Of a DNA stretch of 64,000 nucleotides, positions 17,202 to 25,598 are shown piece after piece; the first letter of the stretch is position 1; each line of letters starts with the position of its first letter. A model generated the notes under the pieces. That model did no database searches, was not told the origin of the DNA, and saw nothing but the letters and a program-made list of their open reading frames with translations. The stretch lies in assembly GCF_013409365.1 (NCBI RefSeq), contig NZ_JACCBA010000001.1, positions 1,860,001 through 1,924,000 on the forward strand. The letters are read 5' to 3'. The translations under genes were made by a program, and so were the position numbers. Origin of the DNA: Actinomadura luteofluorescens. GTDB lineage: Bacteria; Actinomycetota; Actinomycetes; Streptosporangiales; Streptosporangiaceae.

Positions 17202-18476
17202 TCAGTACCCGCGCCCGCCGAGCATGCGGTGGCGGGCCATCGCCGACAGATCGGTCAGGGAGGCGATCTGGTCGATCACGGCGCGCAGCCGGGCCGCGTC
17301 GTCGGAGGCGTCCACGAACGCGTCGCGGAAGCCGGGGTCGAGCGTGTCGGGCGCGCCCGCGAGCATCATCTCCGCGAGCTCGGTGATCAGCGTCCGCTGG
17401 CGGGCCCTGACCTCCTCGTGGCTGATCCACACGTAGTGCGCCGTGATGCCCTTGAGCAGGGCGTTCTCCAGCCGCTGCGCCCGGGGGACGATCAGTTCCG
17501 CCGCGTAGCGGGTGAGCGGGCGGTCGCCGTAGGCCTCCCGCGTCGCGGTCTCGGCGGCCAGGCAGAACCGCCCGATCAGCGTGCTGGTCAGGTTCTTGAG
17601 GGCGGCGAGGCTGCGCGGGGTGCCGTCGTAGCGGTCGGGCCAGTAGGGCTCGGCGAGCAGCGCGGCGAAGCGCTCCTCCAGCTCGGCCTGGCCGGCGTCG
17701 GGGCAGTACAGCTTGGCCGCCGTGGCGGCGACGAGCCGGCGCTCGGCGGGATCGGCGAGGCGGTTGAAGTCGACGTGCCCGGCGACCAGCGCGTCCTCCA
17801 GGTCGTGGACGGAGTAGGCGACGTCGTCGCTCCAGTCCATGACCTGGGCCTCGAAGCAGGTGCGGCCCGGCTCGGCGCCGTCGCGGACCCACCGCGCCAC
17901 GTCCGCGTCGTCGTCGTACACGCCGAACTTGCCGTTCACCGCCTCGGCCTGCGACCACGGGTACTTCATCGCGGCGTCCAGCGCGGCGCGGGTCAGGTTG
18001 AGGCCGACGCTGCGGCCGTACAGGGGCGGGCCGTCCGCGGCGAACGACTTCGGCTCCAGCCTCGTCAGGACGCGCAGGCTCTGCGCGTTGCCCTCGAACC
18101 CGCCGCAGTCTCGCGCGACGATGTCGAGCGCGTACTCGCCGTTGTGCCCGAACGGCGGATGCCCGATGTCGTGCGACAGGCAGGCCGTCTCCACCAGGTC
18201 GGGGTCGCAGCCGAGCGACTTGCCCAGCTCGCGGCCGACCTGCGCGCACTCCAGCGAGTGGGTGAGGCGGGTGCGCAGGCTCTGCACGGTGTCGGCCACG
18301 GCGTCGGCGCCGGGCGAGGCGACCTGCGTCTTGGCGGCGAGCCTGCGGAGCGCCGCACTGTGCAGGACCCGGGCACGGTCGCGTTCGAACGCCGTGCGGT
18401 CGCGCCGCTTGGGGGGCTCGGGGGCCCAGCGTTCCTTGTCACGGCCGTCGTAGCCCGTGGTCACGTTGATCGTCAT
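17202..18476 (-). CDS. dgt: Deoxyguanosinetriphosphate triphosphohydrolase-like protein
   Basis: 424-residue HD-domain enzyme that removes triphosphate from dNTPs, lowering dNTP pools. Seen: RLTHSLE (first metal His), [16 protein letters not shown] (HD motif), and the late [17 protein letters not shown] aspartate. The N-terminus lacks the long form of E. coli Dgt, which fits the type 2 dGTPase-like subfamily common next to dnaG in actinobacteria; here a few genes have been inserted between the two. ATG 18476 begins the conserved part. Confidence 0.92.
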   Translation of the reverse strand: MTINVTTGYDGRDKERWAPEPPKRRDRTAFERDRARVLHSAALRRLAAKTQVASPGADAVADTVQSLRTRLTHSLECAQVGRELGKSLGCDPDLVETACLSHDIGHPPFGHNGEYALDIVARDCGGFEGNAQSLRVLTRLEPKSFAADGPPLYGRSVGLNLTRAALDAAMKYPWSQAEAVNGKFGVYDDDADVARWVRDGAEPGRTCFEAQVMDWSDDVAYSVHDLEDALVAGHVDFNRLADPAERRLVAATAAKLYCPDAGQAELEERFAALLAEPYWPDRYDGTPRSLAALKNLTSTLIGRFCLAAETATREAYGDRPLTRYAAELIVPRAQRLENALLKGITAHYVWISHEEVRARQRTLITELAEMMLAGAPDTLDPGFRDAFVDASDDAARLRAVIDQIASLTDLSAMARHRMLGGRGY

Positions 18477-18509
18477 GTCCCTACCCAGGGTAGAGGGCCG
18501 CGGGGGCCC

Positions 18510-19358
18510 TCAACGGCCCGGCGAGGGCGTGGACGCGGGCGGGGACGACGCCGGAGGCGACTCGGACGGGTCGATGTGGATCCGCTTGATGGTCTCGTCC
18601 GGCACCTGGACGCTCTTGCCCAGCAGCACGTACGACAGGTATCCGCCGGTCTCGCGGACGATGTAGTGGAACTGGGTGTCGCGGGTCTGCACGCTCGGGC
18701 CGCTGCGGGTCGGCGACGCGGCGGCCTTGATGCCGCTGTCCTCGGCCATCTTCTTGGAGCGCAGCCCGTGCCACGGGTCGGTGACGATCACGCCCAACGA
18801 CCAGTGGTGCCGGTCGAACTCCTTGCCGACGGCCTTCATGCTCTCCAGCGTGTCGCGCCCGACGGGCACCTCGAAGACCCGGGAGGCGGGCACGCCGCCC
18901 CTGGTGATCAGCCAGTTGCGGCCGGCCCCGGCCTCGGTGTAGTTGTCGCCGGGCGCCTTGCCGCCCACCGTCACGATGGCCGGCGCGACGCCGCCGCGGT
19001 ACAGCTCCAGGGCGTGCTGGAGCCGCCATTTCAGCGTCGGGGACGGCACCCCGTTGTACTGCGCGGCGCCCAGCACGATGATCGCGTCGGAGCGGGGCCG
19101 CTCGTCCTGGCGGGCCTGGTGCCAGATCCGCGCGCCGACGGCGAGCGGCGTCAGCACCGCGATCGCCAGCAGCCCCGCGACGATCCCGGCCGGGATCGTG
19201 AACCAGGGCGACCGGCGCCACCGGCCGCGCCCACGGCGCCGCCGCGGCCCGTCGGCCCGGTCGCCGGGCCCGTCCGTCTCGTCGTCTTCCGGCGTGAACT
19301 CCGGCAACTCCGCTTCCAACGTCATCGCATCGGACACGTTAGTGAGATGTTCCGGCAT
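18510..19358 (-). CDS. YdcF/SanA-family (DUF218) membrane-anchored protein
   Basis: 282 residues: a charged cytoplasmic N-terminus with an Arg cluster, one transmembrane helix (about 52-76), and an extracytoplasmic DUF218 domain. Seen: the family's DAIIVLGAAQYNGVPSP, IVTVGGKAPGDNYTEA and VIVTDPWHGLRSKKMA. The C-terminus is Ser/Pro-rich. Family members are linked to envelope biogenesis and vancomycin tolerance (SanA). Start could also be the internal ATG at 19325. Located between dgt and ppdK, all on the minus strand. Confidence 0.82.
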   Translation of the reverse strand: MPEHLTNVSDAMTLEAELPEFTPEDDETDGPGDRADGPRRRRGRGRWRRSPWFTIPAGIVAGLLAIAVLTPLAVGARIWHQARQDERPRSDAIIVLGAAQYNGVPSPTLKWRLQHALELYRGGVAPAIVTVGGKAPGDNYTEAGAGRNWLITRGGVPASRVFEVPVGRDTLESMKAVGKEFDRHHWSLGVIVTDPWHGLRSKKMAEDSGIKAAASPTRSGPSVQTRDTQFHYIVRETGGYLSYVLLGKSVQVPDETIKRIHIDPSESPPASSPPASTPSPGR

Positions 19359-19440
19359 GTGCGCCAGGTTCGCCAGGACGGCGTGTCATCCGTCCCACAA
19401 TCCCGGCGGCCGGTCCGGGCGTGCGGTGGCCGGCCGCCGG

Positions 19441-19500
19441 GCGGGACGTCAGCGACAGCCGCTGACGTCCCGCCGGGCGGGACGTCAGCGGCTGTCGCTG
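19441..19500 (-). terminator. Three-armed hairpin spanning the ppdK stop codon
   Basis: Two mutually exclusive perfect stems share an arm. Stem one pairs 19441-19454 with 19460-19473 (14 bp, 5-nt loop). Stem two pairs 19450-19473 with 19477-19500 (24 bp, 3-nt loop). The ppdK TGA (19485-19487) lies inside stem two. It lies about 80 bp upstream of the ydcF start. Confidence 0.75.
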
Positions 19501-22184
19501 CCCCCTGACGCGTTCGCGGCCTCGATGGCCGCGCGGCCCGCCTCCAGCCGCGCCACGGGGATGCGGAACGGGGAGCAGGACACGTAGTCGAGGCCGACCT
19601 CGTGGCAGAAGTGCACCGAGTCGGGGTCGCCGCCGTGCTCGCCGCAGATGCCGAGCTTGAGGCCGGGGCGCGCCCTGCGCCCCTCCTCGGCGGCGATCCG
19701 CACGAGCCTGCCGACGCCCTCGCGGTCGAGGGTCTCGAACGGCGACACCCCGAAGATCCCGAGTTCCAGGTAGCGGGAGAAGAACGCCGCCTCGACGTCG
19801 TCGCGGGAGAAGCCCCAGGTCGTCTGGGTGAGGTCGTTGGTGCCGAAGGAGAAGAACTCGGCGGCCTCGGCGATCTGCCCCGCGGTCAGCGCCGCCCGGG
19901 GCAGCTCGATCATCGTGCCGATCAGCGCCGGCACGTCCACCCCGGTCGACTCCCGGACCGCGGCGAGGATGCCGCGCGCCTCGTCCCGGACGGCCTCCAG
20001 CTCCTGGAGCGCCCCGACCAGCGGGATCATGATCTCCGGGCGCGGGTCGCCGCCCGCCCTGCTGCGCGCCGCCGCGGCCTCGGCGATCGCCCGCACCTGC
20101 ATGGCGAACAGACCGGGAATCACCAAACCGAGCCGCACGCCGCGCAGGCCCAGCATAGGGTTCTGCTCGTGCAGTCGGTTGACTGCTTCGAGCAGTCTCC
20201 GGTCCTTGGCGTCCGCTTCGTCGCCCGCGAGCGCGACCCTGACCGACAGCTCGGTGATGTCGGGGAGGAACTCGTGCAGCGGCGGGTCGATGAGCCGGAT
20301 GGTGACGGGCAGTCCGTCCATCGCCTCGAAGATGCCCTCGAAGTCGCTCTTCTGGAGCGGCTCCAGGGCGTCCAGCGCGGCCTGCCGCCCGTCGTCGTCC
20401 TCGGCGAGGATGAGCTTCTCGACGAGCTGCCGCCGGTCGCCGAGGAACATGTGCTCGGTGCGGCACAGCCCGATGCCGGCGGCGCCGAACCGGCGGGCCC
20501 GGGCGGAGTCCCCCGGGTTGTCGGCGTTCGCGCGGACCTTCAGCGCGGCCCGCGCGTCGGCGTGCTCCATGACGCGGTGCACGGCCTTGACCAGGTCGTC
20601 GCCGTCCCCGGCCGGAAGCTGCCCCTCGAAGTAGCGGACGACGGGCGAGTCCTCGACGGGCACCTCCCCGAGGTAGACCTCGCCGGACGACCCGTCGATC
20701 GAGATGACGTCGCCCTCCCGGACGGTGACGCCGCCGGGCGCGGTGAAGTGGCCGCCCTTGACGTCGACGTCGAGCTCCTCGGCGCCGCAGACGCACGTCT
20801 TGCCCATGCCGCGGGCGACGACCGCGGCGTGCGAGGTCTTGCCGCCGCGGGAGGTCAGGACGCCCTTGGCCGCGACCATGCCGGCGAGGTCGTCGGGGTT
20901 GGTCTCGCGGCGGACGAGGATCACCTCCTCCCCGCGTCCGGCCAGCTCCACGGCGCGCTCGGAGGTGAACACCGCCTTGCCGACGGCCGCGCCCGGCGAG
21001 GCGTTCATGCCCTTGGTGATCTTCTGGACGCCGTCCACCCGGTCGGAGAAGCGGGGGAACATGAGCTGGGCGAGCTGGTCGCCGGTGACGCGCCGGGCGG
21101 CCTCGTCCAGGTCGATGAGCCCCTGGTCGAGCAGCTGGCAGGCGATCCGGAACGCCGCGCCGGCGGTCCGCTTGCCGACCCGGGTCTGCAGCATCCACAG
21201 CTTCCCGCGCTCGATCGTGAACTCGATGTCGCACATGTCGCGGTAGTGGTTCTCCAGCGTCTCCATGATTTCGAGAAGCCGGTCGTAGGACGCCTTGTCG
21301 ATGCGCTCCAGTTCCTTCAGCGGGACGGTGTTGCGGATGCCGGCGACGACGTCCTCGCCCTGGGCGTTCTGCAGGTAGTCGCCGTAGATGCCCTGCTGCC
21401 CGGAGGCGGGGTCGCGGGTGAAGGCCACGCCCGTCCCCGAGTCCAGGCCCATGTTGCCGAAGACCATCGAGCAGATGTTGACGGCCGTGCCGAGGTCGAC
21501 CGGGATGCGCTCCTGCCGCCGGTAGAGGATGGCGCGGGGCGCGTTCCACGAGTCGAACACCGCCTCGACCGCCAGGTCCATCTGCTCGCGCGGGTCGGTC
21601 GGGAACTCGCGGCCCGCCTTCTCCCGTACGATGACCTTGAACCGGTCGACGAGCTCCCTGAGGTCGGCGGCGGTGAGGTCCCCGTCGTCGTCGCTCCCCC
21701 GGGCCCGCTTGACGTCCTCGACGGCGTCCTCGAACAGGTCGCCGTCGATGTCCATGACGGTCTTGCCGAACATCTGGATCAGCCGGCGGTAGGAGTCCCA
21801 GGCGAACCGCTCGTCGCCCGCCTGCGCGGCGAGGCCGTGCACGGACTCGTCGTTCAGCCCGACGTTGAGGACGGTCTCCATCATGCCCGGCATGCTGAAC
21901 TTGGCGCCGGACCGTACGCTGACCAGGAGAGGGTCGTCGCTCTGGCCGAGCTTCTTGCCCATCGCCGACTCCAGGGCGGCCAGGTGGCGGTTCACCTCGT
22001 CCGCCAGGCCGTCCGGCAGGCTCCCGTGCTCAAGGTAGTGCCGGCAGGCCTCCGCGGTGATCGTGAACCCCGGCGGCACGGGCAGCCCGAGATTGGTCAT
22101 CTCGGCCAGGTTGGCGCCCTTGCCCCCCAGGAGATCCTTGAGGTCCTTGTTTCCCTCAGTGAAGTCGTACACGAACTTCCGCAC
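19485..22184 (-). CDS. ppdK: Pyruvate, phosphate dikinase
   Basis: Interconverts pyruvate + ATP + Pi with PEP + AMP + PPi. Seen: N-terminal ATP-grasp domain beginning FTEGNKDLKDLLGGKGANLAEM, the phosphohistidine swivel domain with TSHAAVVARG (His452), and the C-terminal PEP-binding barrel ending with GICGEHGGDPDS and DYVSCSPFRIP (catalytic Cys region). GTG 22184 follows AAGGAG; 899 residues is the usual size. The last codons and stop are part of a long hairpin. Divergent from the GH15 gene across a 330-bp region with a DasR-like site. Confidence 0.95.
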   Translation of the reverse strand: MRKFVYDFTEGNKDLKDLLGGKGANLAEMTNLGLPVPPGFTITAEACRHYLEHGSLPDGLADEVNRHLAALESAMGKKLGQSDDPLLVSVRSGAKFSMPGMMETVLNVGLNDESVHGLAAQAGDERFAWDSYRRLIQMFGKTVMDIDGDLFEDAVEDVKRARGSDDDGDLTAADLRELVDRFKVIVREKAGREFPTDPREQMDLAVEAVFDSWNAPRAILYRRQERIPVDLGTAVNICSMVFGNMGLDSGTGVAFTRDPASGQQGIYGDYLQNAQGEDVVAGIRNTVPLKELERIDKASYDRLLEIMETLENHYRDMCDIEFTIERGKLWMLQTRVGKRTAGAAFRIACQLLDQGLIDLDEAARRVTGDQLAQLMFPRFSDRVDGVQKITKGMNASPGAAVGKAVFTSERAVELAGRGEEVILVRRETNPDDLAGMVAAKGVLTSRGGKTSHAAVVARGMGKTCVCGAEELDVDVKGGHFTAPGGVTVREGDVISIDGSSGEVYLGEVPVEDSPVVRYFEGQLPAGDGDDLVKAVHRVMEHADARAALKVRANADNPGDSARARRFGAAGIGLCRTEHMFLGDRRQLVEKLILAEDDDGRQAALDALEPLQKSDFEGIFEAMDGLPVTIRLIDPPLHEFLPDITELSVRVALAGDEADAKDRRLLEAVNRLHEQNPMLGLRGVRLGLVIPGLFAMQVRAIAEAAAARSRAGGDPRPEIMIPLVGALQELEAVRDEARGILAAVRESTGVDVPALIGTMIELPRAALTAGQIAEAAEFFSFGTNDLTQTTWGFSRDDVEAAFFSRYLELGIFGVSPFETLDREGVGRLVRIAAEEGRRARPGLKLGICGEHGGDPDSVHFCHEVGLDYVSCSPFRIPVARLEAGRAAIEAANASGGSDSR

Positions 22185-22514
22185 GGGGAGCTCCTTCTCG
22201 CTCCGGTTCCACCCAGTGGCAGTTCCAGGCCCGCCTCCGCGGGGCGCGCCGCACCGCGTCACCCCAGGCGGCGGCGGGTCCGCTGCCCTGTTTGCCGGGA
22301 CTGTACCCGCGAACCCGGGACTTGCTCGGCGCCCGGTGCGCCGAGGGGAGTTTTCCCAGCTCAGACTGCGGATAGTGGTCTATTCCAATAGGGAGACCAG
22401 GGACACACCGCTGTCATCCGCCCTCCCCGGGGACCCCGTCCCCCGGGAGGCGGCCCGTACCCAAGACATGCCCATCGCGCGTGAGAGGGAATGATGAATC
22501 AAGGAGGTGACGTT
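22185..22514. other. Divergent promoter region, ppdK / GH15
   Basis: 330 bp without a gene. It holds the ribosome sites of both divergent genes, a DasR-like operator at 22374-22389, and around it a nested palindrome (CTATTCCAATAG core, 22380-22391). I see no other coding sequence. Confidence 0.7.
22374..22389. promoter_or_regulatory. DasR-like (GntR/HutC) operator
   Basis: AGTGGTCTATTCCAAT matches 13 of 16 positions of the streptomycete DasR-responsive element AGTGGTCTAGACCACT. It lies 126 bp before the GH15 start and 190 bp before ppdK. A link to carbon/amino-sugar control is inferred. Confidence 0.55.
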
Positions 22515-24401
22515 GTGAGGCCGAAGGTCGCCGGCGGCCGGGCGGGAGATCCGTTCGCCCCCATCGCCGATTTCGGGTTCCTGTCCGACTGCGAGACGAC
22601 CGCCCTGGTCGCGCCCAGCGGAAACATCGAGTGGATGTGCCTGCCCCGGATGGACTCGCCCAGCGTGTTCGGCTCCATCCTGGACCGCGACGCCGGATAC
22701 TTCCGGGTCGGCCCGGCGGGCGTGGAGGTGCCCGCCGCGCAGCGCTACATCCCGGGAACCATGGTGATGGAGACCACCTGGTGGGTGCACGGCGGCTGGC
22801 TCGTGGTGACGGACGCGCTGCTCATGGGCCCGTGGCACCACGAGACGGAACGGTCCCACACGCACCGCAGGGCGCCCACCGACTACGACGCCGACCACGT
22901 CCTGTTGCGGATGGTGCGGTGCGTGAACGGGCAGGTGCAGGTCCGGCTCGACTGCATGCCGGTGTTCGACTACGGGCAGACGCCGGCGCGCTGGGAGCAC
23001 ACCGGCTCCGGCTACCACGAGGCCGTCGCGCGCGGCAACGGCGTCGGGCTGCGCCTGTCCACCGACATGAACGTCGGGTTCGAGGGGTCGCTCGCCACGT
23101 CCCGGACGCTGCTGAAGCAGGGCGAGTCCAGGTTCGTGGCGCTGTCCTGGAGCGAGCACGCGGCGCCCTCGTCGTGGGAGGAGGCGCAGGACCGGCTCGT
23201 CTGGACCGTCCACCACTGGCAGCACTGGCTCGACCGGGGCCGCTTCCCCGACCATCCGTGGCGCAGCCACCTGCAGCGCAGCGCGCTGACCCTGAAGGGC
23301 CTGACGTTCGCCCCGTCCGGCGCGGTCGCGGCCGCGGCGACGACGTCGCTGCCCGAGGCGCCGGGCGGCGACCGGAACTGGGACTACCGCTACACCTGGA
23401 TCCGCGACTCCACGATGGCCCTCTGGGCGTTCTACACGCTCGGCTACGACTGGGAGGCCAACGACTTCTTCTACTTCATCACCGACGTCGCCGAGGCCGC
23501 CGAGGGCAAGCTGCAGATCATGTACGGGCTGGACGGGCGCGAGGAGCTGCCCGAGTCCACGCTCGACCACCTCACCGGCTACGACAACGCCCGCCCGGTG
23601 CGCATCGGCAACGAGGCGTACATGCAGGCGCAGCACGACGTGTGGGGCGCGATCATCGGCTCCATCTACCTGTTCGTGCGCAAGCGGGACCGGCTCGACG
23701 ACCGGCTGTGGAAGATCGTCGTCAAGCAGGTCGAGGACGCGCTCGCCAACTGGCGCACGCCCGACTGCGGCATGTGGGAGGTGCGCGGCGAGCCGCAGCA
23801 CTTCACCTCCTCCAAGGTGTTCTGCTGGGTCGCGGCCGACCGCGGGGCGCGGCTCGCCCGCATCCGCGGCGACCAGGAGCGGGCGCTCCGCTGGCAGGCC
23901 GCGGCCGACGAGATCCACGCCGACGTGCTCGCCAACGCGCTCGACGAGCGCGGGGTCTTCACCGCCCACTACGGCGCGACGGCCCTGGACGCCTCGGCCC
24001 TGCTGATCCCGCTGCTCGGCTTCCTGCCGGCCGACGACAAGCGCGTCCGGGAGACCGTCCTCGCCATCGCCGACGAGCTGTCGGAGGACGACCTCGTCCT
24101 GCGCTACCGCGCGGGCGAGACCGACGACGGGTTCGAGTCGGACGAGGGCACCTTCACGATCTGCTCCTTCTGGCTCGTCAGCACCCTGGTGATGGTCGGC
24201 GAGCTGGAGCGGGCCCGCGCCCTGTGCGAGAAGCTGCTGTCCTACGCGAGCCCCCTGCAGCTGTACGCCGAGGAGATCGACCCCCACACCGGCCGCCACC
24301 TCGGCAACTTCCCGCAGGCGTTCACCCACCTGGCGCTGATCAACGCCGTCATGCAGGTGATCAGGGCGGAGAACTCCTCGGACCAGCCGCCCCTGGCCTG
24401 A
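22515..24401 (+). CDS. Glycoside hydrolase family 15 protein (trehalase/glucoamylase type)
   Basis: 628-residue cytoplasmic GH15 enzyme; actinobacterial relatives are phosphate-dependent-type trehalases or glucoamylases. Seen: the family N-terminus FAPIADFGFLSDCETTALVAP followed by an N-terminal beta-sandwich, the (alpha/alpha)6 barrel motifs NWDYRYTWIRDSTMALWA, IGNEAYMQAQHDVWG and LGNFPQAFTHLALINA, which hold the general acid/base region. GTG at 22515 is chosen because a perfect AAGGAGGTGA (22501-22510) precedes it; the ATG at 22491 lies upstream of that site. No signal peptide, so the substrate is intracellular (trehalose is likely). Confidence 0.9.
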   Translation: MRPKVAGGRAGDPFAPIADFGFLSDCETTALVAPSGNIEWMCLPRMDSPSVFGSILDRDAGYFRVGPAGVEVPAAQRYIPGTMVMETTWWVHGGWLVVTDALLMGPWHHETERSHTHRRAPTDYDADHVLLRMVRCVNGQVQVRLDCMPVFDYGQTPARWEHTGSGYHEAVARGNGVGLRLSTDMNVGFEGSLATSRTLLKQGESRFVALSWSEHAAPSSWEEAQDRLVWTVHHWQHWLDRGRFPDHPWRSHLQRSALTLKGLTFAPSGAVAAAATTSLPEAPGGDRNWDYRYTWIRDSTMALWAFYTLGYDWEANDFFYFITDVAEAAEGKLQIMYGLDGREELPESTLDHLTGYDNARPVRIGNEAYMQAQHDVWGAIIGSIYLFVRKRDRLDDRLWKIVVKQVEDALANWRTPDCGMWEVRGEPQHFTSSKVFCWVAADRGARLARIRGDQERALRWQAAADEIHADVLANALDERGVFTAHYGATALDASALLIPLLGFLPADDKRVRETVLAIADELSEDDLVLRYRAGETDDGFESDEGTFTICSFWLVSTLVMVGELERARALCEKLLSYASPLQLYAEEIDPHTGRHLGNFPQAFTHLALINAVMQVIRAENSSDQPPLA

Positions 24402-24409
24402 CCCCCGGA

Positions 24410-24439
24410 CCCGTGGCCGGGCCCGTCCCCGGCCACGGG
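24410..24439 (+). terminator. Hairpin terminator after the GH15 gene
   Basis: 12-bp perfect stem (24410-24421 with 24428-24439, 6-nt loop), followed by ATTCCTT. It begins 8 bp after the GH15 stop. Confidence 0.75.
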
Positions 24440-24514
24440 ATTCCTTGATCACGAGTGGGCGACGACCGCCCCGAATCACGGGTTCCTCCAGGTCGTCCGG
24501 CCTACGGTTTCGCC

Positions 24515-25543
24515 GTGACCACGCCACCACCCCCTGACGACGTCCCGGGGACGCCCGCGCCGACCCCCGCCTGGGCGCCCCCGGACACGCTCGCCTCCAC
24601 GCCGGAAGCCCCCGCGGCCCCGTCCTTCGAGACGCTCCCCGCCGCTGAGCACGGACCTGCTCCCCTGGTCGGAGGACCGCCGGAGCCGGTACGGAAGAAG
24701 CGGATCGCCATCGTCCTGGCCGCCACCGCGGTCCTGGCGCTGGCCGCGGTGGTCGCAGGCTCGATCGTCTGGCCGAGGCTCGACGCGTCGGACCGCGACC
24801 GGAAGGGCCGCGAGGTGGCGGCCTCGGGGCTGCGCGCCGGCGACTGCTTCGAGGGCGGCGCCGTGAAGCCCACCGACACGGTGACGGTCGTTCCGTGCAC
24901 GCGGCCCCACACCAGCGAGGTCGTGGCCCGGCCGGTCCTCCCCGACGAGCCGTACCCGGGCTCCATGGAGGTCTATCTGCAGGCCAAGGAACTGTGCTCG
25001 GTGCGTGGCATGTACCTCATGAAGAGCCGGCACTACGAGGACCTCGAAGCCATCCTCCTCGGTGGCGACGAGCAGCTCTGGGCGAAGGGCGACCGATCAG
25101 TGACATGCGTCATGCACTACCGGGGCACCGCGGGGCCGCTCACCACGCCGCTCGCGAAGACCATCGACCCGAGCCGCAAGTTCTACCAGGAACTGCAGGT
25201 GGGCGACTGCGTGGCGAAGGGGCGGTCGGAGGTCCCGCTGAGCATCACCGTCGCCTGCACCGAACCTCATGAGAGCCAGGTGTACGCGACCGGCTGGATC
25301 GAGCTGGACGCGGAGTACGCGCCCGGTGACTTCCCGCCCTATCCCGGCCAGAGCGCCATGGAGAAGAGGGCGGGCCGCCTCTGTGACGAGCAGGGGCGGA
25401 AGATCCTCGCACACGACTCGCTCCCGGATGGCCTACGACTCGGCTACCTCGCACCGGACAAGGTCAACTGGCGCGAGGGCATCCTGGCGATGGTGTGCCT
25501 GGTTCAGTCGGCGGCTCCGCTGCGGCGGTCCGTGCTGCCCTGA
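24515..25543 (+). CDS. Septum-formation-like membrane protein
   Basis: 342 residues: a Pro-rich cytoplasmic N-terminus (1-60), one transmembrane helix (about 64-86), and an external part with two repeats of a septum-formation-type module, each opening with GDCFE/GDCVA and containing a conserved Cys-x-x-x-His (VVPCTRPHTSEV and VACTEPHESQV). Cysteines probably form disulfides. Comparable proteins are common in actinomycetes with unknown roles at the envelope or septum. GTG 24515 (VTTPPPP) is the chosen start; no strong ribosome site is visible. Confidence 0.7.
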   Translation: MTTPPPPDDVPGTPAPTPAWAPPDTLASTPEAPAAPSFETLPAAEHGPAPLVGGPPEPVRKKRIAIVLAATAVLALAAVVAGSIVWPRLDASDRDRKGREVAASGLRAGDCFEGGAVKPTDTVTVVPCTRPHTSEVVARPVLPDEPYPGSMEVYLQAKELCSVRGMYLMKSRHYEDLEAILLGGDEQLWAKGDRSVTCVMHYRGTAGPLTTPLAKTIDPSRKFYQELQVGDCVAKGRSEVPLSITVACTEPHESQVYATGWIELDAEYAPGDFPPYPGQSAMEKRAGRLCDEQGRKILAHDSLPDGLRLGYLAPDKVNWREGILAMVCLVQSAAPLRRSVLP

Positions 25544-25552
25544 CCGTGCGGT

Positions 25553-25594
25553 CCGCGACCGCCGCGCTCGGGACGGCGAGCGCGGCGGTCGCGG
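25553..25594. terminator. Bidirectional terminator hairpin before secDF end
   Basis: Perfect 18-bp stem (25553-25570 with 25577-25594) with a GGACGG loop. It fills the gap between the convergent septum-formation-like and secDF genes. Confidence 0.8.
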
Positions 25595-25598
25595 TGGG

